Positions 28,742 to 41,450 of a stretch of DNA of 47,500 nt are shown here, in pieces. Position 1 is the stretch's first letter. The number at the start of each line of letters is the position of its first letter. Origin of the DNA: Glandiceps talaboti (Eukaryota; Hemichordata; Enteropneusta; Spengelidae); NCBI RefSeq assembly GCF_964340395.1, contig NC_135559.1:3730001-3777500 (forward strand). The letters run 5' to 3'. The notes under the pieces were generated by a model. It had not been told where the DNA came from. It searched no databases and was given only the letters and a program-made list of their open reading frames with translations. A program made the position numbers and the translations under genes.

Positions 28742-31700
28742 ATGGAGCAGTCTCTCGAATGCTTCTCTGACGAAATACTTCTGATGATATTTAGTTTCCT
28801 GGAACCGATCGATACATTAACACTGCGAGGGGTTAATAAGAGGTTTCAAAAATTAGCCAGTGACCCCACTTTAGGCAGGTATGTGAAAACTAATAAAAGG
28901 ACGGGATAGCACACTGGGATCCATATCCTGGGAATGCTGTACATGTACCGGTACTCCAAGACTCAGGCCTGGCCAGAGTTCTGGAGATTCATTTCATGAT
29001 ATCACGTCATATAAATTTTGCGCGAATGCCAAAAAACACTAAATTGAAACTCTAAGTCAACTCACACTGGGCCACTGTTGCATCATGGGACTTAGCAGGC
29101 ATACCGTACTGAATATCATGACATCTGAAGGTGATGAGCACTTTTGAAGTCATGAATATTCAGTGTGCATCTAATACATATGTGACAGTGTCTGCTAATT
29201 CCCATGAGGCAATGGTCATGATGGTGGAATAATACACTCACTTATTTGTATTATTGGATAAACACTGCAAAAAAAGCAACACCCATTATTTTGTTTAGGC
29301 ATTTTGCTCAGGGGATTTTAAGAAAGAAGTAATTTTGGTGATGCCGCAGTCCTTGATTTTATAACCCTACATCAAAGACTCTGTAATTGGATGTCAGTCT
29401 TGGCAATGGTAATCAAACACGGACTTCCATGCCTATTTACATATTTGTCTTTTATATTATAAATTTCACCACTCGATCCTTTTGATTTAAACACAAGGCA
29501 AAAATATTGGTATTGTAAGATTTTAATTACTGTTACTATAAAGTTTTTTTTTTTTTTTTTGTTTTTTTTTTTTTTTTTTTGTTTTTTTTTGCAAAGGAAT
29601 GATCATGAATACTATCCTACTACCAAGTTCGACCTTTGGATTCGATCACAGTTCATGACGTTGCTTGGCTGATATTTTTATAGACTTAAATGACTGCGAA
29701 ATGATATTCTGAGACTAGTGATTTTGTAACATTTCCATGTAATTGCTTTAAATAGTGAAAACACTGTTAACTGCTAAAGTGTTGTGACATTTGTTAAACT
29801 TTGTGATTGCCAATATCAGTGTTCTCAAAACCGACAACAAAATTATTATTAAATCAAAGCTTTAGTATCAGTGAGTCTAATATGTGTACATGTGGTAACT
29901 AAAATGTCTTCACAAACACAATGTTCCAATTTGATAATTTGTGAAAATTATTTTTTGATGTGACTTTACTACCTTGTCTTTAGGAGCACTCAGGAAAAGT
30001 TACTTTCCATTTGTTTTTGTACATATATCATGTGACACTAAAATATCATTGACTAAACATCCCAGTTATATGAGAAACCTGGTCTTTGACTCAAAAAGTA
30101 ACTGTGAATATGCCATGTTGTACCATTCTAATACCATATTCTATCAGCCAACACAATTCATGAGGCATACTATTTGGTATAACACATTGGTTTCATACTA
30201 GTGTCGTTCCTATACAGTATCATTATGATTTATACCTTCACTCACAGTATAGTCAAGACCCTGACGAAAGGTGTTAATTATGGTTCAAACCCATGGTGAG
30301 CAAATCTCGAACAGAGCATGTCACTACTAATAAAGGGCTGTGGTCATCGATCAGTGAATATTCATTTGGTACAACTGTTTTGACTATGTCCAATGTCCAA
30401 CCAGGACTTGTCACTGACAGTCCTTTAAACTATATGATGTGGGGATCCATTAACATAATCATGTTTATATGAACACAGCAGGAGGGAGCACAGGAACATG
30501 TGCTGATTGGGGGCATTTGACCAGACTTTGGTTAGAACCACAGGCTTGTCATCCAGGCTAGTGTCATACAGCCTTTAGTGAAAATACTTCTTGCCACTGA
30601 TAGCTGTCAGCCTCTGAAAATAGTTGCTGTATGATGGCCCTCAGGGATATAGCCATCTACTATAGGTAGGAAATAGGTGTATAATCAATTATTAATTATC
30701 CATTTATTATCCAATTAATAATTATAAATGTTCTTATATTTTCTTCCCAGGATAGTCAGTGATTCTTACAGGCTGACAAGCCAACAACTGAAGATATTCT
30801 TCAAGTATCATTCAAAGTCTATCAATTCCTTCAACATTCATCAAAGCTATTGGTTCAAGTCTGAAGTACTTACCAGTGGTTTACCAAAATGTACAGAACT
30901 TGTGGAAGTTGACTTGTGTGGCAGTAATATCACACCAAAGACACTGTCAAACATTCTCTCACATACTCCTAAACTGACTACTCTTGGATGGCTTGATAGA
31001 TGCCACTCTTCAACTGAAGCTATGACATTTCATAAACACTTTGATGAAAGGAGTAAAAACACGTTGCAACAGTTAAGAAAGTTAGAACTAGTATTTGGTC
31101 GTATGGAACACCTCTCTTTATTACCATTTTGTCAAGATCTTCGCATTTTAAAGTTAGATGCATTATATTCAGCTACATATCAGTATGTCATGTATCAAAA
31201 TACATCAGGATTTCAGGAAAACAACAGAACAGCTACATTTTGTACAAAACAGTCACTGTCGGTAGTTTATCTCCAGGAAATATATCTAAGTGAATATTAC
31301 TTCAATGTCTGTGTAAATGCATTGTGCTTCAGAAAACTTTGTGAAGTTGATAGAAATGAAAGACTGGAAGCGCCATTACATGTTCTTGTAGCATCATCGT
31401 CATCATTTCGTGCCGAAATTGTAGAAAGGTTTGCACCATACTTTTCTACAGTTCACACTCTGGGTATATCATTCAAGCCAAGAACAGTTAGCTATGATGA
31501 AAATATAGCAAGTGGAGTACTTTCAAGTAAGAAATTCCTCCACTTTTGTAAAGGGGATCAGTTAAACAAGGATGATCTGTATAACATAGCTGTTAGTAGT
31601 CCTGAGTTGGAAGGACTTGGGATGATGGAATGTAAACATGTGCTGAAAAGTCCACAAGTAAGTACCATGCAATTCATGAATTGGTAGGTAGTCATGGAGG

Positions 31701-34125
31701 TAGAGTTAATTGTAAAAGAATAGCCATGACAGTATACTGCCCTCTATAGCTGTTATCTAACCTGTACCATATAATAAAAATGATAATAATATTGGCTTTT
31801 ATATAGCGCTTTCCTACTCTGTGCTCAAACACTTAACAATTATAGGGTGGCTGACTTAACATTGAGAGACACACTGACATTCATTGTTGAGCATGCATCA
31901 AAAGGTACTGACAGCTTACAGGTGCATGCAGTATAAAAGACGTTAGCAAAAAGCTTGTAAAATGTGCACTCGGCATATAATGAATGATTGAATGGAAGAT
32001 GGTGATACATACATTAAAATTGAAAATGTTCTCATAATCGGCTAGATTTAGGCATCTATTGTGAACAAGGGTGAGTTAGTATGTGGACAAAATTGAAGAA
32101 CTCTGACTGTTCAATGAATTGGCTTTCACAAAGCTGATAACCACGAAGACTTGCATTTAGTGTTTTTTGAGATGTGTAGGTGAAGAATTGTCGATATTTC
32201 AGTCAGTAAATTTATTCTTCAAAATTATTGGCACATTGACCTGAAATTTGGTGGGAGTGTTTCTGGAGGTTTGAGGATTATTTTTGTGATCCTATTATGC
32301 AAATTAGGTTTAAAAAATGAGATTTTTAGTCACTAAATTTCAACTTGAAAATTTCTTCGCACACTAGTATGGAATTTGGTGGGGGGAGTGTTTCTAGATG
32401 TGTAGATGAGGAATTGTTCATGACATGATGGTGATATGCAGATGCATGATTAGCCAGTAAGGTCATGCCATGCCTATCAGCTAGAGGAGTGTTGACAGAT
32501 GCATGAGTGTGTCCTAGTCATGGAGTACCTCACAGACTAATGTTGGTACTTAAAGTGCAAATAATTACAAAAAAATATAATTTGGGTGTCGAGATAATGA
32601 AATTAATCAATGCAAAATGATATGGTCAGTACTATGTGTAATTTAGAAATTTAGATGTGGAAAGTTGAAAATGTTATTGATGGTCAAACTTAATTAGGTT
32701 AACAAATAAATGTTTTCATATATGCTTTTTTATTACTGTAAAGTGTCATGTATTGTAATTTGTTTCTGATGTCTTGTTTACTTTTTCCCCAGAGAACATA
32801 TGATGGAAGTGGACTGATGGCAATAAGTGAAAATTGTGAAGGATTAAAACAATTAAATATTTGTACATGTTTTGATGACACTATCCACACAGTAGAAGAG
32901 TCCAAGAACCTAGCTGGTATTATTGCTAGCATGAAAGGTTAGAACCTGACAATTTAGTATTCATCAACAAATCTGTGGGTTTTTTTGTGTATGAAATGAT
33001 AACCTAAGTGTTAGTGAGTGTTTGCAAAACATTCAAAGTCTAAACGACTAGTAAACTGAGAAAATATATTCCTTAAAAGCTAATAGTGAAATAGAAAGTC
33101 AAAACATTTGAAGATTATGAGAAGTTAGAGAAACAAATTCCAAAGGACTGGTGTCCAAGTAGAGAAAGATAAAGTCCAGCATACATAATCATGTCTCACC
33201 CATGTTACTACTTTAACTACATTCTCTAGCTGTCAATATATACTTTTTCCTCATTTCAATGATTCCATAGGTCTGACTTCACTGTCATTACCATCCTGTT
33301 TGTTCGTGTATGAAGCCCAAGGAATGTCTCAGTCCAGCAGTGTACAAGCCACAGCAGTGCCATTTGGTTTCAAGAGAAAACGAGTGGGAATACAAAATGT
33401 AATGTGCTGTCATTATTATGTTAATGATCAAAAATAGTCATCAGCTTGGTAGATCAAATGATTTACAAAGGTTATAACACAGTCAAACAGTTCAAAGTTT
33501 TTTAGCATTGAGCCTTCGATCTGTCTTGGTTGACGGTTCCTTATCAGAATGACTTCATGTTAAACTGTAAGAAATGTTGTCTTGCTCTGGTCTTACTGGC
33601 CAGCTCTAAAGGGATTGACCGATTTGTGAGGGCACTGCATCATGGTGTTCCTTACAGACTAGTGTTATATAAATCCACAGAGTGTACAGTATTGTAGGAA
33701 CTATTGCACAGTGATTCAGTTACTGTATCTACAACTCAAGACTATTACCTATCTATCTGTAGTTAGGAGTGAGTGTTCTATGAAGACTTGTTCAAGCTCA
33801 ATGTGATTTTACTATACATTCCATTGTAGACTTCATTGGCACCAGGTGATGAAGACAATGGATTGTTAGCAGATATTGTTAATGAATGTATCAAAATGGA
33901 AGAGTTTGAGTTGATTGACCCAACATTTCGTTCACTTATTTTTCCTGCATCACACATTGACACATGTCAATTGTAAGTATTTCATCCTTTAAATCTATAT
34001 GTCTATGTGTATACATGCATTTACACACATACCAATGTACATAGCACCAAGTTTGATGATGAAGTGCTCTTTAACATTGGATGGGGTGCTATTACAATGG
34101 TTCTATGCCTCTGTTTGTTTGTTTG

Positions 34126-34214
<89 letters not shown>

Positions 34215-36267
34215 GCCTGCTTGTCTGTCTGTCTGTCTCTGTCTGTCAGCCTGTCTGTGCATTCATCTGTAGTATAGCTCATTTCTTTGAAATGCAATAG
34301 TCAATTTCATTCAAACCTGGTAATCCTATAAAACTTGGTAATCCTATAAAAGCAGGTATAAATATAATTACATGTATATAGAATGTCTTTCATTAGTCAT
34401 CTTGATTTTTACTTGGAAACAAAGTTTTCTTTGAGTGTCTTTAGCTCCTAACAAGCATGGTTTTCATAACACAGAACCAGGAGTCAAGTGTATGTGAATG
34501 AGACAACTTGGGGACAACTGAGAAATCTCCCTCTGTCATCAAATGAGTGTGAAGGAGGAACATTTCCTGTAGCCTCAACAGTATTATTTCTTAGTATTGA
34601 ATGTAACTTTTGTTTCAAATACAACTTTGAAAGTTTTACCTGAAATTTTCAAAGTTGTATTTGGAACAAAAGTTAAATTCAATACTTGTTTGGTGTCATT
34701 GTGATTTTTCAAATATGAGACTGTGTGTGAATATAATTATGAGGCCAACTGTATATGTAATATATCTGCACAATTTCTTCTCATTGTGTGTTCATGTCAT
34801 GTTGTCTTGATAACTTGTGATCATTTTTGTATCAATTTACAGCCGTGCTTCAGAAAATATACGAGATTTAGACTTGATGTCAATTTCAAGATGGAAGAAG
34901 CTCAGGAAATTAACATTGGTAGGGTTGCCCAACATTGTCTATGGCAACAGCTTGGTTACCATAGCAATGCAGTGTAAACAGCTGACATCATTATCCTTAG
35001 CTTTCATTGGCCGAGGTTTACATGTACTATCAGTATCACTGAGCCAGGCGTTACCACATTGTTTCAACTTACAAGATTTAAGGTAAAGAAACACTTTTCT
35101 AACTGAATTTAGCCTAGAGTATGTAGTCGTGTAGGATTCATTATTTCTTCCATCTTGAATAGTATTTCATGTGCAATTTTTTACTTTTGTGAAGCTATAT
35201 GGCCAGAAAGAAGGTACAAATTCTTATGTATATTTTTATGTATTATTATCATCACCACATGATTGGAACTAACGCTGAGATTACTGACTTATTTTCATAT
35301 GTCTTTATATTCATTTAGGATTGAACAGAGCACTTTTAACATGACAAGGGTCTTCTGGACAGCTCTAAGCAAATGTTCCAAATTGCAACGACTGTGTATC
35401 ATAACACGACATGATAGGTTAGTTAAAAATACAAGTCATTTTTGAAATTGTTATATTTTATTCCCCTTTTCATTGGGAGCATAATATGTACTCCATATAG
35501 TCTCTAGCCTAGTATATTGTCTTGGTGTTCCTCATCTCAAGAAACTGTGTACACCAGATTGATGTGCAGAGTCTTGAGATCATAACACCTAGTCAATTTT
35601 CAGTTGTATCATCTGTTATGTTGGATTCTTGAATTTGACATGTGGTATTAAAAGCATTACTACATGTAGTATATCCATATTACCTGGTACTTCATCATTG
35701 GCTAACTTCTTATATTTATATTTATATTTTGGGGTTGTCGGTGGCCGAGCGGTTAACTCATACGCCTCTTACCTCTGCAGTCTGGGTTCGAACCCGCCAG
35801 GTGTCGGCTGGGTTTGATGTAAAATTTAACCAGGTCAGAAGAGTGATACTCAGTTTCACCCTGCCAAACAGCACAGGTTTTCCCAGAGTACTTCAGTTTC
35901 CTCCTGCTTCTTCAACACTAGGGCACGAGGGGTCTGGGCGCTGCACTTGTGGCAAACATTCAACAAATTTTCGAATTTATTTGGACAAAGATTATTATTA
36001 TTATTGTTGTTATTATTATTATTGGCTGATCATTTCACATGAATAGTTTTCATTAAAACCCATTATTCCTAGTTAATCATGAGCTCTCGACCCTTAACTG
36101 ACCATGTGCCTACTTTTTAGTCACCTTGAAGGGGGAGCTATTACAACAGGCTCAGTGCACGTGTCCGTCCAACTGTGTGTGTGCTTTGTATTTATATCTG
36201 AGTGTATAATGTATTTGACCTAAGCTTTACCTTGTTAGTGAAAATTAACCCCCCCCCCCCCCCCCCC

Positions 36268-36298
<31 letters not shown>

Positions 36299-37538
36299 AA
36301 TTTCATCCATTAGTCACTCTTATATAATTTTTTTTTTTTTTTTTTAATTTTTTTCCCTTCGGGGGGTGGGAGGGTCGGTGGGGTGGGGTGGGGGGTGTGT
36401 GTCTAGGTCTCTACCGAGACTTTTCCATTTCAACAGTGTCTTCAATTTATGATTATTTTGACTTTTCACCATCAGCCTACAAAAGGAGGGTTTATTGGAA
36501 TTGTTTGAAGCATGTCAACAGTTGGTAGTCTGCTATATCTTCTGCAAAGTACCTATTGCTTTTAACACCTCACTGGTAAAAGCCATCCGTAACAAGTAAG
36601 TTATTTGCTATCTACATCATCAAAGTACTTGTTGCTTTAAACACCTCACTGGTAAAAGCCATCCGTGACAAGTAAGTTATTTGCTATCTACATCATCAAA
36701 GTATGTGTTGCTTTAAATACCTCACCGGTAAAAGACATCCGTGACAAGTAAGTTATGTGCTATCTACATCATCAAAGTATGTGTTGCTTTAAATACCTCA
36801 CTGGTAAAAGCCATCCGTGACAAGTAAGTTATTTGCTATCTACATCATCAAAGTACGTGTTGCTTTAAATACCTCACTGGTAAAAGCCATCCGTGACAAG
36901 TAAGTTATTTGCTATCTACATCATCAAAGTACGTGTTGCTTTAAACACCTCACTGGTAAAAGCCATCCGTGACAAGTAAGTTATTTGCTATCTACATCAT
37001 CAAAGTATGTGTTTCTTTAAACACCTCACTGGTAAAAGCCATCCGTGATAAGTAAGTTATTTGCTATCTACATCATCAAAGTACGTGTTGCTTTAAACAC
37101 CTCACTGGTAAAAGCCATCCATGACAAGTTATTAGCTCTGGTTTGCGGGACTGCACAGTTGTGTCTATTCCTTTCATGCTGGTCATTTGAATTTCATTGT
37201 AAGATATCAATATTGACATACTTTGTTGATTAAAAATGATTGAATTTACAAATAAGAAAAGTTAACTGTAACATGCCAATTTGAAAATTGTACTTGCATT
37301 TGTATATTGTATTCATTTAGATGGTCAAATAAACAACTGAATGACAGCAATCCTATAGGTTTATTTATTTTTCTCTTCACACAGGTACAAAGCACAGAGA
37401 CCTGCTCTGAGTGTGGTCATTCAACAACTACCATTGGAATTTAGAGAAATACCTATTCCCCAGATCCATTTTGAAGAATTGGTCATGTTTAGGAGTCATG
37501 TAATGACATCACTATTGACCCCGCTCATAAAGTTATGA
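28742..37538 (+). CDS. FBXL18: F-box and leucine-rich repeat protein 18, complete
   Basis: The exons are 28742-28878, 30751-31657, 32793-32937, 33271-33398, 33830-33972, 34843-35082, 35319-35417, 36476-36595 and 37385-37538. All are GT-AG with matching phase, totalling 2073 nt and 690 residues. Exon 1 encodes the F-box (CFSDEILLMIFSFLEPIDTL). The rest is leucine-rich repeats. Blocks close to human FBXL18 include FGFKRKRVGIQN, LRKLTLVGLPN with VTIAMQCKQLTSLSL, FWTALSKCSKLQRLCI, and AQRPALSVVIQQLP with FEELVMFRSHV at the C-terminus. Family role: the substrate receptor of an SCF (SKP1-CUL1-F-box) ubiquitin ligase, with the F-box binding SKP1. Intron 8 carries a tandem copy of the exon 8 end and its donor. 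Length is close to the vertebrate protein. The start MEQSLECFSDE is the only ATG before the F-box in this exon. Confidence 0.93.
28879..30750 (+). other. FBXL18 intron 1
   Basis: The intron contains a poly-T tract at about 29546-29591 and a diverged copy of the inner 12110-12499 element at 30245-30540. No exon or other gene is supported. Confidence 0.65.
30245..30540. repeat. Relative of the inverted-repeat element at 12110-12499
   Basis: Shared blocks in the same order include AGTCAAG-CCCTGAC, GGTTCAA-CCCATGGTG, GTTTTGACTATG, CAACCAGGACT, TTATATGAACAC and GACCAGACT / GACTAGACT. The flanking inverted arms are shortened or lost here. Confidence 0.75.
31772..31846 (-). repeat. SINE family 1 tail fragment
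   Basis: The piece reads ATAATAATATTGGCTTTTAT, then AGCGCTTTCCTACTCTGTGC, then AACAATTATAGG, matching the tail of the copies at 15161 and 21759. It lies in FBXL18 intron 2. Confidence 0.75.
34128..34256. repeat. (TG)n-(TCTG)n compound microsatellite
   Basis: TG repeats at 34128-34164 pass directly into about 20 TCTG repeats with a few interruptions, in FBXL18 intron 5. Confidence 0.95.
34594..34685. repeat. Long hairpin in FBXL18 intron 5
   Basis: The left arm starts GTATTGAATGTAACTTTTG and the right arm ends CAAAAGTTAAATTCAATAC. The arms are about 39 bases each with few mismatches and a loop of about 14 bases. It ends about 160 bp before exon 34843-35082. Confidence 0.85.
35727..36024 (+). 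repeat. tRNA-derived SINE, family 2
   Basis: The head has an A box in GTGGCCGAGCGG (35741-35752) and a B box GGTTCGAACCC (35785-35795), resembling a type II (Leu/Ser-like) tRNA. A body follows (TTTCCTCCTGC near 35897), then a tail of ATT repeats at about 35994-36023. It lies in FBXL18 intron 7. It is not a functional tRNA gene: no acceptor stem can be paired. Confidence 0.85.
36248..36295. repeat. Poly-C / poly-A tract
   Basis: A run of about 19 C is followed directly by about 28 A in FBXL18 intron 7. Poly-T at 36328-36352 and a G-rich stretch at 36361-36397 follow within 100 bp, so the two regions can partly pair. Confidence 0.9.
36570..37134 (+). repeat. FBXL18: 76-bp array of exon 8 end plus 5' splice site
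   Basis: Each unit holds about 48 bp matching the end of exon 8 (AAAGTA, then GTTGCTTTAAACACCTCACT, then GGTAAAAGCCATCCGTGACAA) and 28 bp of intron (GTAAGTTATTTGCTATCTAC). GTAAGT donors fall at 36596, 36672, 36748, 36824, 36900, 36976 and 37052. An eighth site at 37128 has decayed to GTTATT. The real exon 8 ends at 36595, and its sequence (CCTATTGCTTTTAAC) differs slightly from the copies. Confidence 0.95.
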
Positions 37539-38370
37539 TGTCACACAAAAAATACCAAATATAAAAAAAAATTATGTCACTGATGATGTCTTGAAATCAT
37601 ACAAGTTATGTGGATGATGTCACAGAGCAGAATTGCATCACATGATGATGGTACTTACCATACCGGTACTCATCAAGTGATGATGTCACTTATTACAACA
37701 CTTTATATGTGGATGATGTCATACTCATAAAGTGATAATGTCACTTACCACACTCATCAGGTGATGCTGTTACTTTACCACACTTACAACACATCAAGTG
37801 ATGATGTCATTTATTAAAACACATGTTATTTGGGGATCATGTCTCATACTTATGAAGTGATGTCACTTCCAAACTCATCAAGTGACGATGTCACTTATTA
37901 TGGGAATGATGTCATACTCATCAAGTGATGATGTCACTTACAACACATCAAGTGATGATGTCACATATTACACTTCATGACGGATTCTTTGCATTAGCAG
38001 TTCAAGTGCAACTTTCCCGACTTGGTGAGTCAGCAAGTCGGGCGTCATAAAAATTGTTTGCATCTCTAAAGCTATTTGCAATGTCACTGATAATGGGTCC
38101 GTAAAACTGATAACAACTGATATGACATTAGGGGCTTCACACTTAGATATCGAGCTTAGCTTTGCCTAATGTGTTATGTAATAATGCTTTATCACATTTG
38201 TAAATATTGCCAACAAACATTATTCAGTGATAAGAAAGATAAGAAACCCCACTTCCTTTAATAGGTAATGGCTTGATTCTGTAATGTATTATATGTTGAT
38301 GATGTCATACTCATAAAGTGATGATGTCATACTCATAAAGTGATGATGTCACTTAGCACACTCATCAAGA
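37539..38370. repeat. Imperfect TGATGATGTCA-rich repeats after FBXL18
   Basis: From the stop codon on, phrases like ATCAAGTGATGATGTCACTT and ATTACAACACTCATCAAG recur irregularly to about 37980 and again at 38295-38370 (CATACTCATAAAGTGATGATG doubled). They probably lie in the 3' UTR. Confidence 0.8.
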
Positions 38371-38484
38371 ATTGACCACCGAAATCTCAAAAGTAAACAG
38401 CATTTATTGAAAGCATGACGTAAAGTTACATAAAAATCCAGGAATTCAAAGAAGATTGAAATGTCTAAAGACATGCAAAGTCCT

Positions 38485-38490
38485 AATAAA
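38485..38490 (+). other. Candidate polyadenylation signal for FBXL18
   Basis: AATAAA lies about 950 bp after the stop. An (AAAT)n tract at 38511-38540 and further AATAAA motifs near 39000 are competing candidates. Evidence is the motif only. Confidence 0.25.
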
Positions 38491-40511
38491 TAGATTTATA
38501 TTTAAATGGGAAAATAAATAAATAAATAAATAAATAAATACAAACAAACAAGGTTGTAGACATGGTAAATAAGTTGTACAAGTTGTATGTCTACATTCAA
38601 AGAATTACCCATCTGTTTTGAAAGTATCATAATAAATAGAATTATAGTTTTCAAATACATCAAGTATATATGTGACTTTGAAATGCTGATTATTTTTGGC
38701 AGTATGTACATTTTGTACTGCTAAGTGGCAGGGATGAAAAATACTTACAAAGTGCTCTAGCTTACAGTATCAACGCAAAGGCTTTTTCAAGAGTCAGGAT
38801 TTCATGATTCTTTTGTTTTTACTGAAGAACATGTGCTTGGCAATTCTTTCAAAATTTGTTCTAAACATATGTACAGGATGATTCCTATGTTTTAACCAAA
38901 CATTGGTTTTCAAAATTGGACTTTACATAAACATTGATTGCTATATTTTCAAGTATCTTCAATTATAACATATTTTTTATGTGTTATATTGTTTGCCATT
39001 AAAAATAAATGAATGAATAAATGTGTATTCCTTTTTTTTTCTTGTGCATAGGGGAAGCTGTGTGATTGGTAATAGATTTGAATGACAACCAAGTATTCTG
39101 ATAACTATATATATACTTTTATCTATGGTCAAATATTAAAATAAACTGGAGGGGGGGGGGGGTTACACTCCGATAGGAAGGTGAGTGGGATGTGCTGCCC
39201 ATATTGGTAACTTTTTCATGACAAATCCGTAAACGTAGGTCAACTTTGCCATCTAAAAATTCCCTAACCATTGGGTCTATAAAGATTCATGGGTCTCTCG
39301 TGTTTGTGTCTATTACTAGCAGTCCTTTTTCACTGGACAAAAAATCCCTCAAAATGAGTCTAGATGTTTGTAATCTGGACAACACATCCCTGGCTATAAT
39401 GTATCCATGTACAATCTGTTTTTCACTTTATACAATGATCTCTTGTTGCACAAAAATAAGACGTAAAATTCTGCTTTATGATCTGGATATATATATATAT
39501 ATCCACTAGCTCTACACCAAAGGTTACAACATTACAAATTACACGCTGTTTGCCATGTATAACACTTTATAAAAATAGTTCTACCACAGTAAAGACAAAA
39601 AAAAAACATGTATTCGTTAATATTCTGTTCCTTAAATATTTCCCCATGACATCACCCAAAATACGTAAATGTCTGAAAAGGTAACACCACGGTGCCTCGT
39701 ATAAGTTTAACCCTGCAACAAATATCCCCGAATTTTCATTTTCTACTTTAAACATTGCACTTTATATTATTAAGCTACATATATATATTATATAAATATA
39801 TCCAAGAATTTCAAAGTAGTCTACAATTAATACTAGAGCTTGAAAAACAAGTAATCGACTTGGCACACTTGTTGACTTGTGAACCCCTACAATTTCCCTA
39901 CAGTATGGTATGATCTTACTAGTTAGCTATTATGGGTCATTCCATTTTATGGCTAATGGGGGTGGGAATTAACAATTAAGGGATTGCTCATGTCAAAACT
40001 TTAATCTTTGTATTCAACCACCAAAATATTTGCATTTGCATAACTTTTTGGAGAGAAAACTGAAAAAATCCACCACTGTCAAAATCAGTAAGTATGTTGT
40101 TACAAGTTTCTTGGTAAGTTTCATGTGAATAAATCAGACTTCAGATATCAACAAGTGGTCTCTTGACACCCTAGTGTAGCTTGATCCTGAACCAGTCCCA
40201 ACTTTGGACATCTACAAGACAGTTTGATTCAATCACAGTGGGAACAAGATGTTCGTTATATCAAATTCGGATATTGTCAACAAGTTGTATGAAACAATGG
40301 AAGTTATGCCTGTACCTGTCAAAAAATGTACTGCAAATACTTTTGAGATCTTTGTTTTCAGTTTTGTATATCTGTATTTTTATATTTCATACAAGATTCC
40401 ATAGAAATTCTCTTTGTATTAAAGCTGAGTTTGCATTGATTTTAAATGAAGCAGGTAACAGATACCACGGACAGTAAAATCCACATAAGAAAAAATATTC
40501 TGTGGTACTCA

Positions 40512-40517
40512 TTTATT
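40512..40517 (-). other. Candidate polyadenylation signal of the EGF gene
   Basis: An AATAAA on the minus strand (TTTATT on plus), about 430 bp after the stop codon at 40943-40945. Evidence is the motif and position only. Confidence 0.35.
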
Positions 40518-40942
40518 TTATAGATATAAGTTAGATAGCTTAAAACAATTCAAGATAATTTTCCATAACTGTAAAATTATTCTACACGGAGCCAACATCT
40601 GCTTAGCATCAGAATAGCGCCCTCAAACTTTGGTAATTCAACTCAGTCTCAAAAGTCACTATTTAATATGCTGGACATATTAGAAAAGGGAACTGCAGAC
40701 GATTTGGCTAGCAAATCGTACTCTTTCTTTAATGATAAAAACAGATGCATCTTTTTCCAAAAGAAATCTGGTAAACATACATCATGTAACACCCAAGTAA
40801 AGTGATTTGATACAGTGTTATTTTACACTTGAAAGAAAGATTACATGGTGGTATAAACAAGTATGACACACAGTGTAACCACTTTACTTCGATGTTACAA
40901 GACTTGATGCTTTGATATGAAGATGGTGTTTTCTGATGTTTT

Positions 40943-41310
40943 TTACACTATTTTGGGTTTGAGTGAAGCAACCAGCGGCTCATCAGGATTGGACTTATAG
41001 TCTACTGTGGTGACTTCATAGATAGCTTGTACTGATGGACGGGGTTTACTGACACTGGACAAGTCAACCGACAACTTAAGATTCTCACCACTGTAAAAAG
41101 ATGAAGAAAAAATATACAGAATGAGTCACAGTAATTAAATATTATGGCAAAGAAAATTATATGATTATGCTTGGAAATAAATCATGTCTTTATTTTAGGG
41201 AGTCAAATCATATATATATGCTAGGGGGTTAGTTCAATATTTGATTACTCCAGGGAGACAACATATCTGTGCTAGAGGTCAAATCAGCTCTCTGGCAGGG
41301 GGTCAAATCA

Positions 41311-41386
<76 letters not shown>

Positions 41387-41388
41387 TA

Positions 41389-41450
<62 letters not shown>

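Larger units (their letters stand above)
38371..40942. other. Region between convergent FBXL18 and the EGF gene
   Basis: No gene is supported. Contents are an (AAAT)n tract at 38511-38540, poly-G at about 39150-39162, short (TA)n tracts near 39105, 39488 and 39780, and otherwise AT-rich sequence. The right part should include the 3' UTR of the EGF gene. Confidence 0.6.

Noticed and set aside
34475-34640. A possible extra FBXL18 exon (frame TRSQVYVNETTWGQLRNLP after AACACAG)
   Set aside because: The flanking exons already join in phase and align with the family without it, and no clear donor closes it.
35741-35800. A tRNA gene (good A and B boxes)
   Set aside because: No acceptor stem or sensible anticodon arm is seen. 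It is followed by a SINE body and an ATT tail, so it is a tRNA-derived SINE head.
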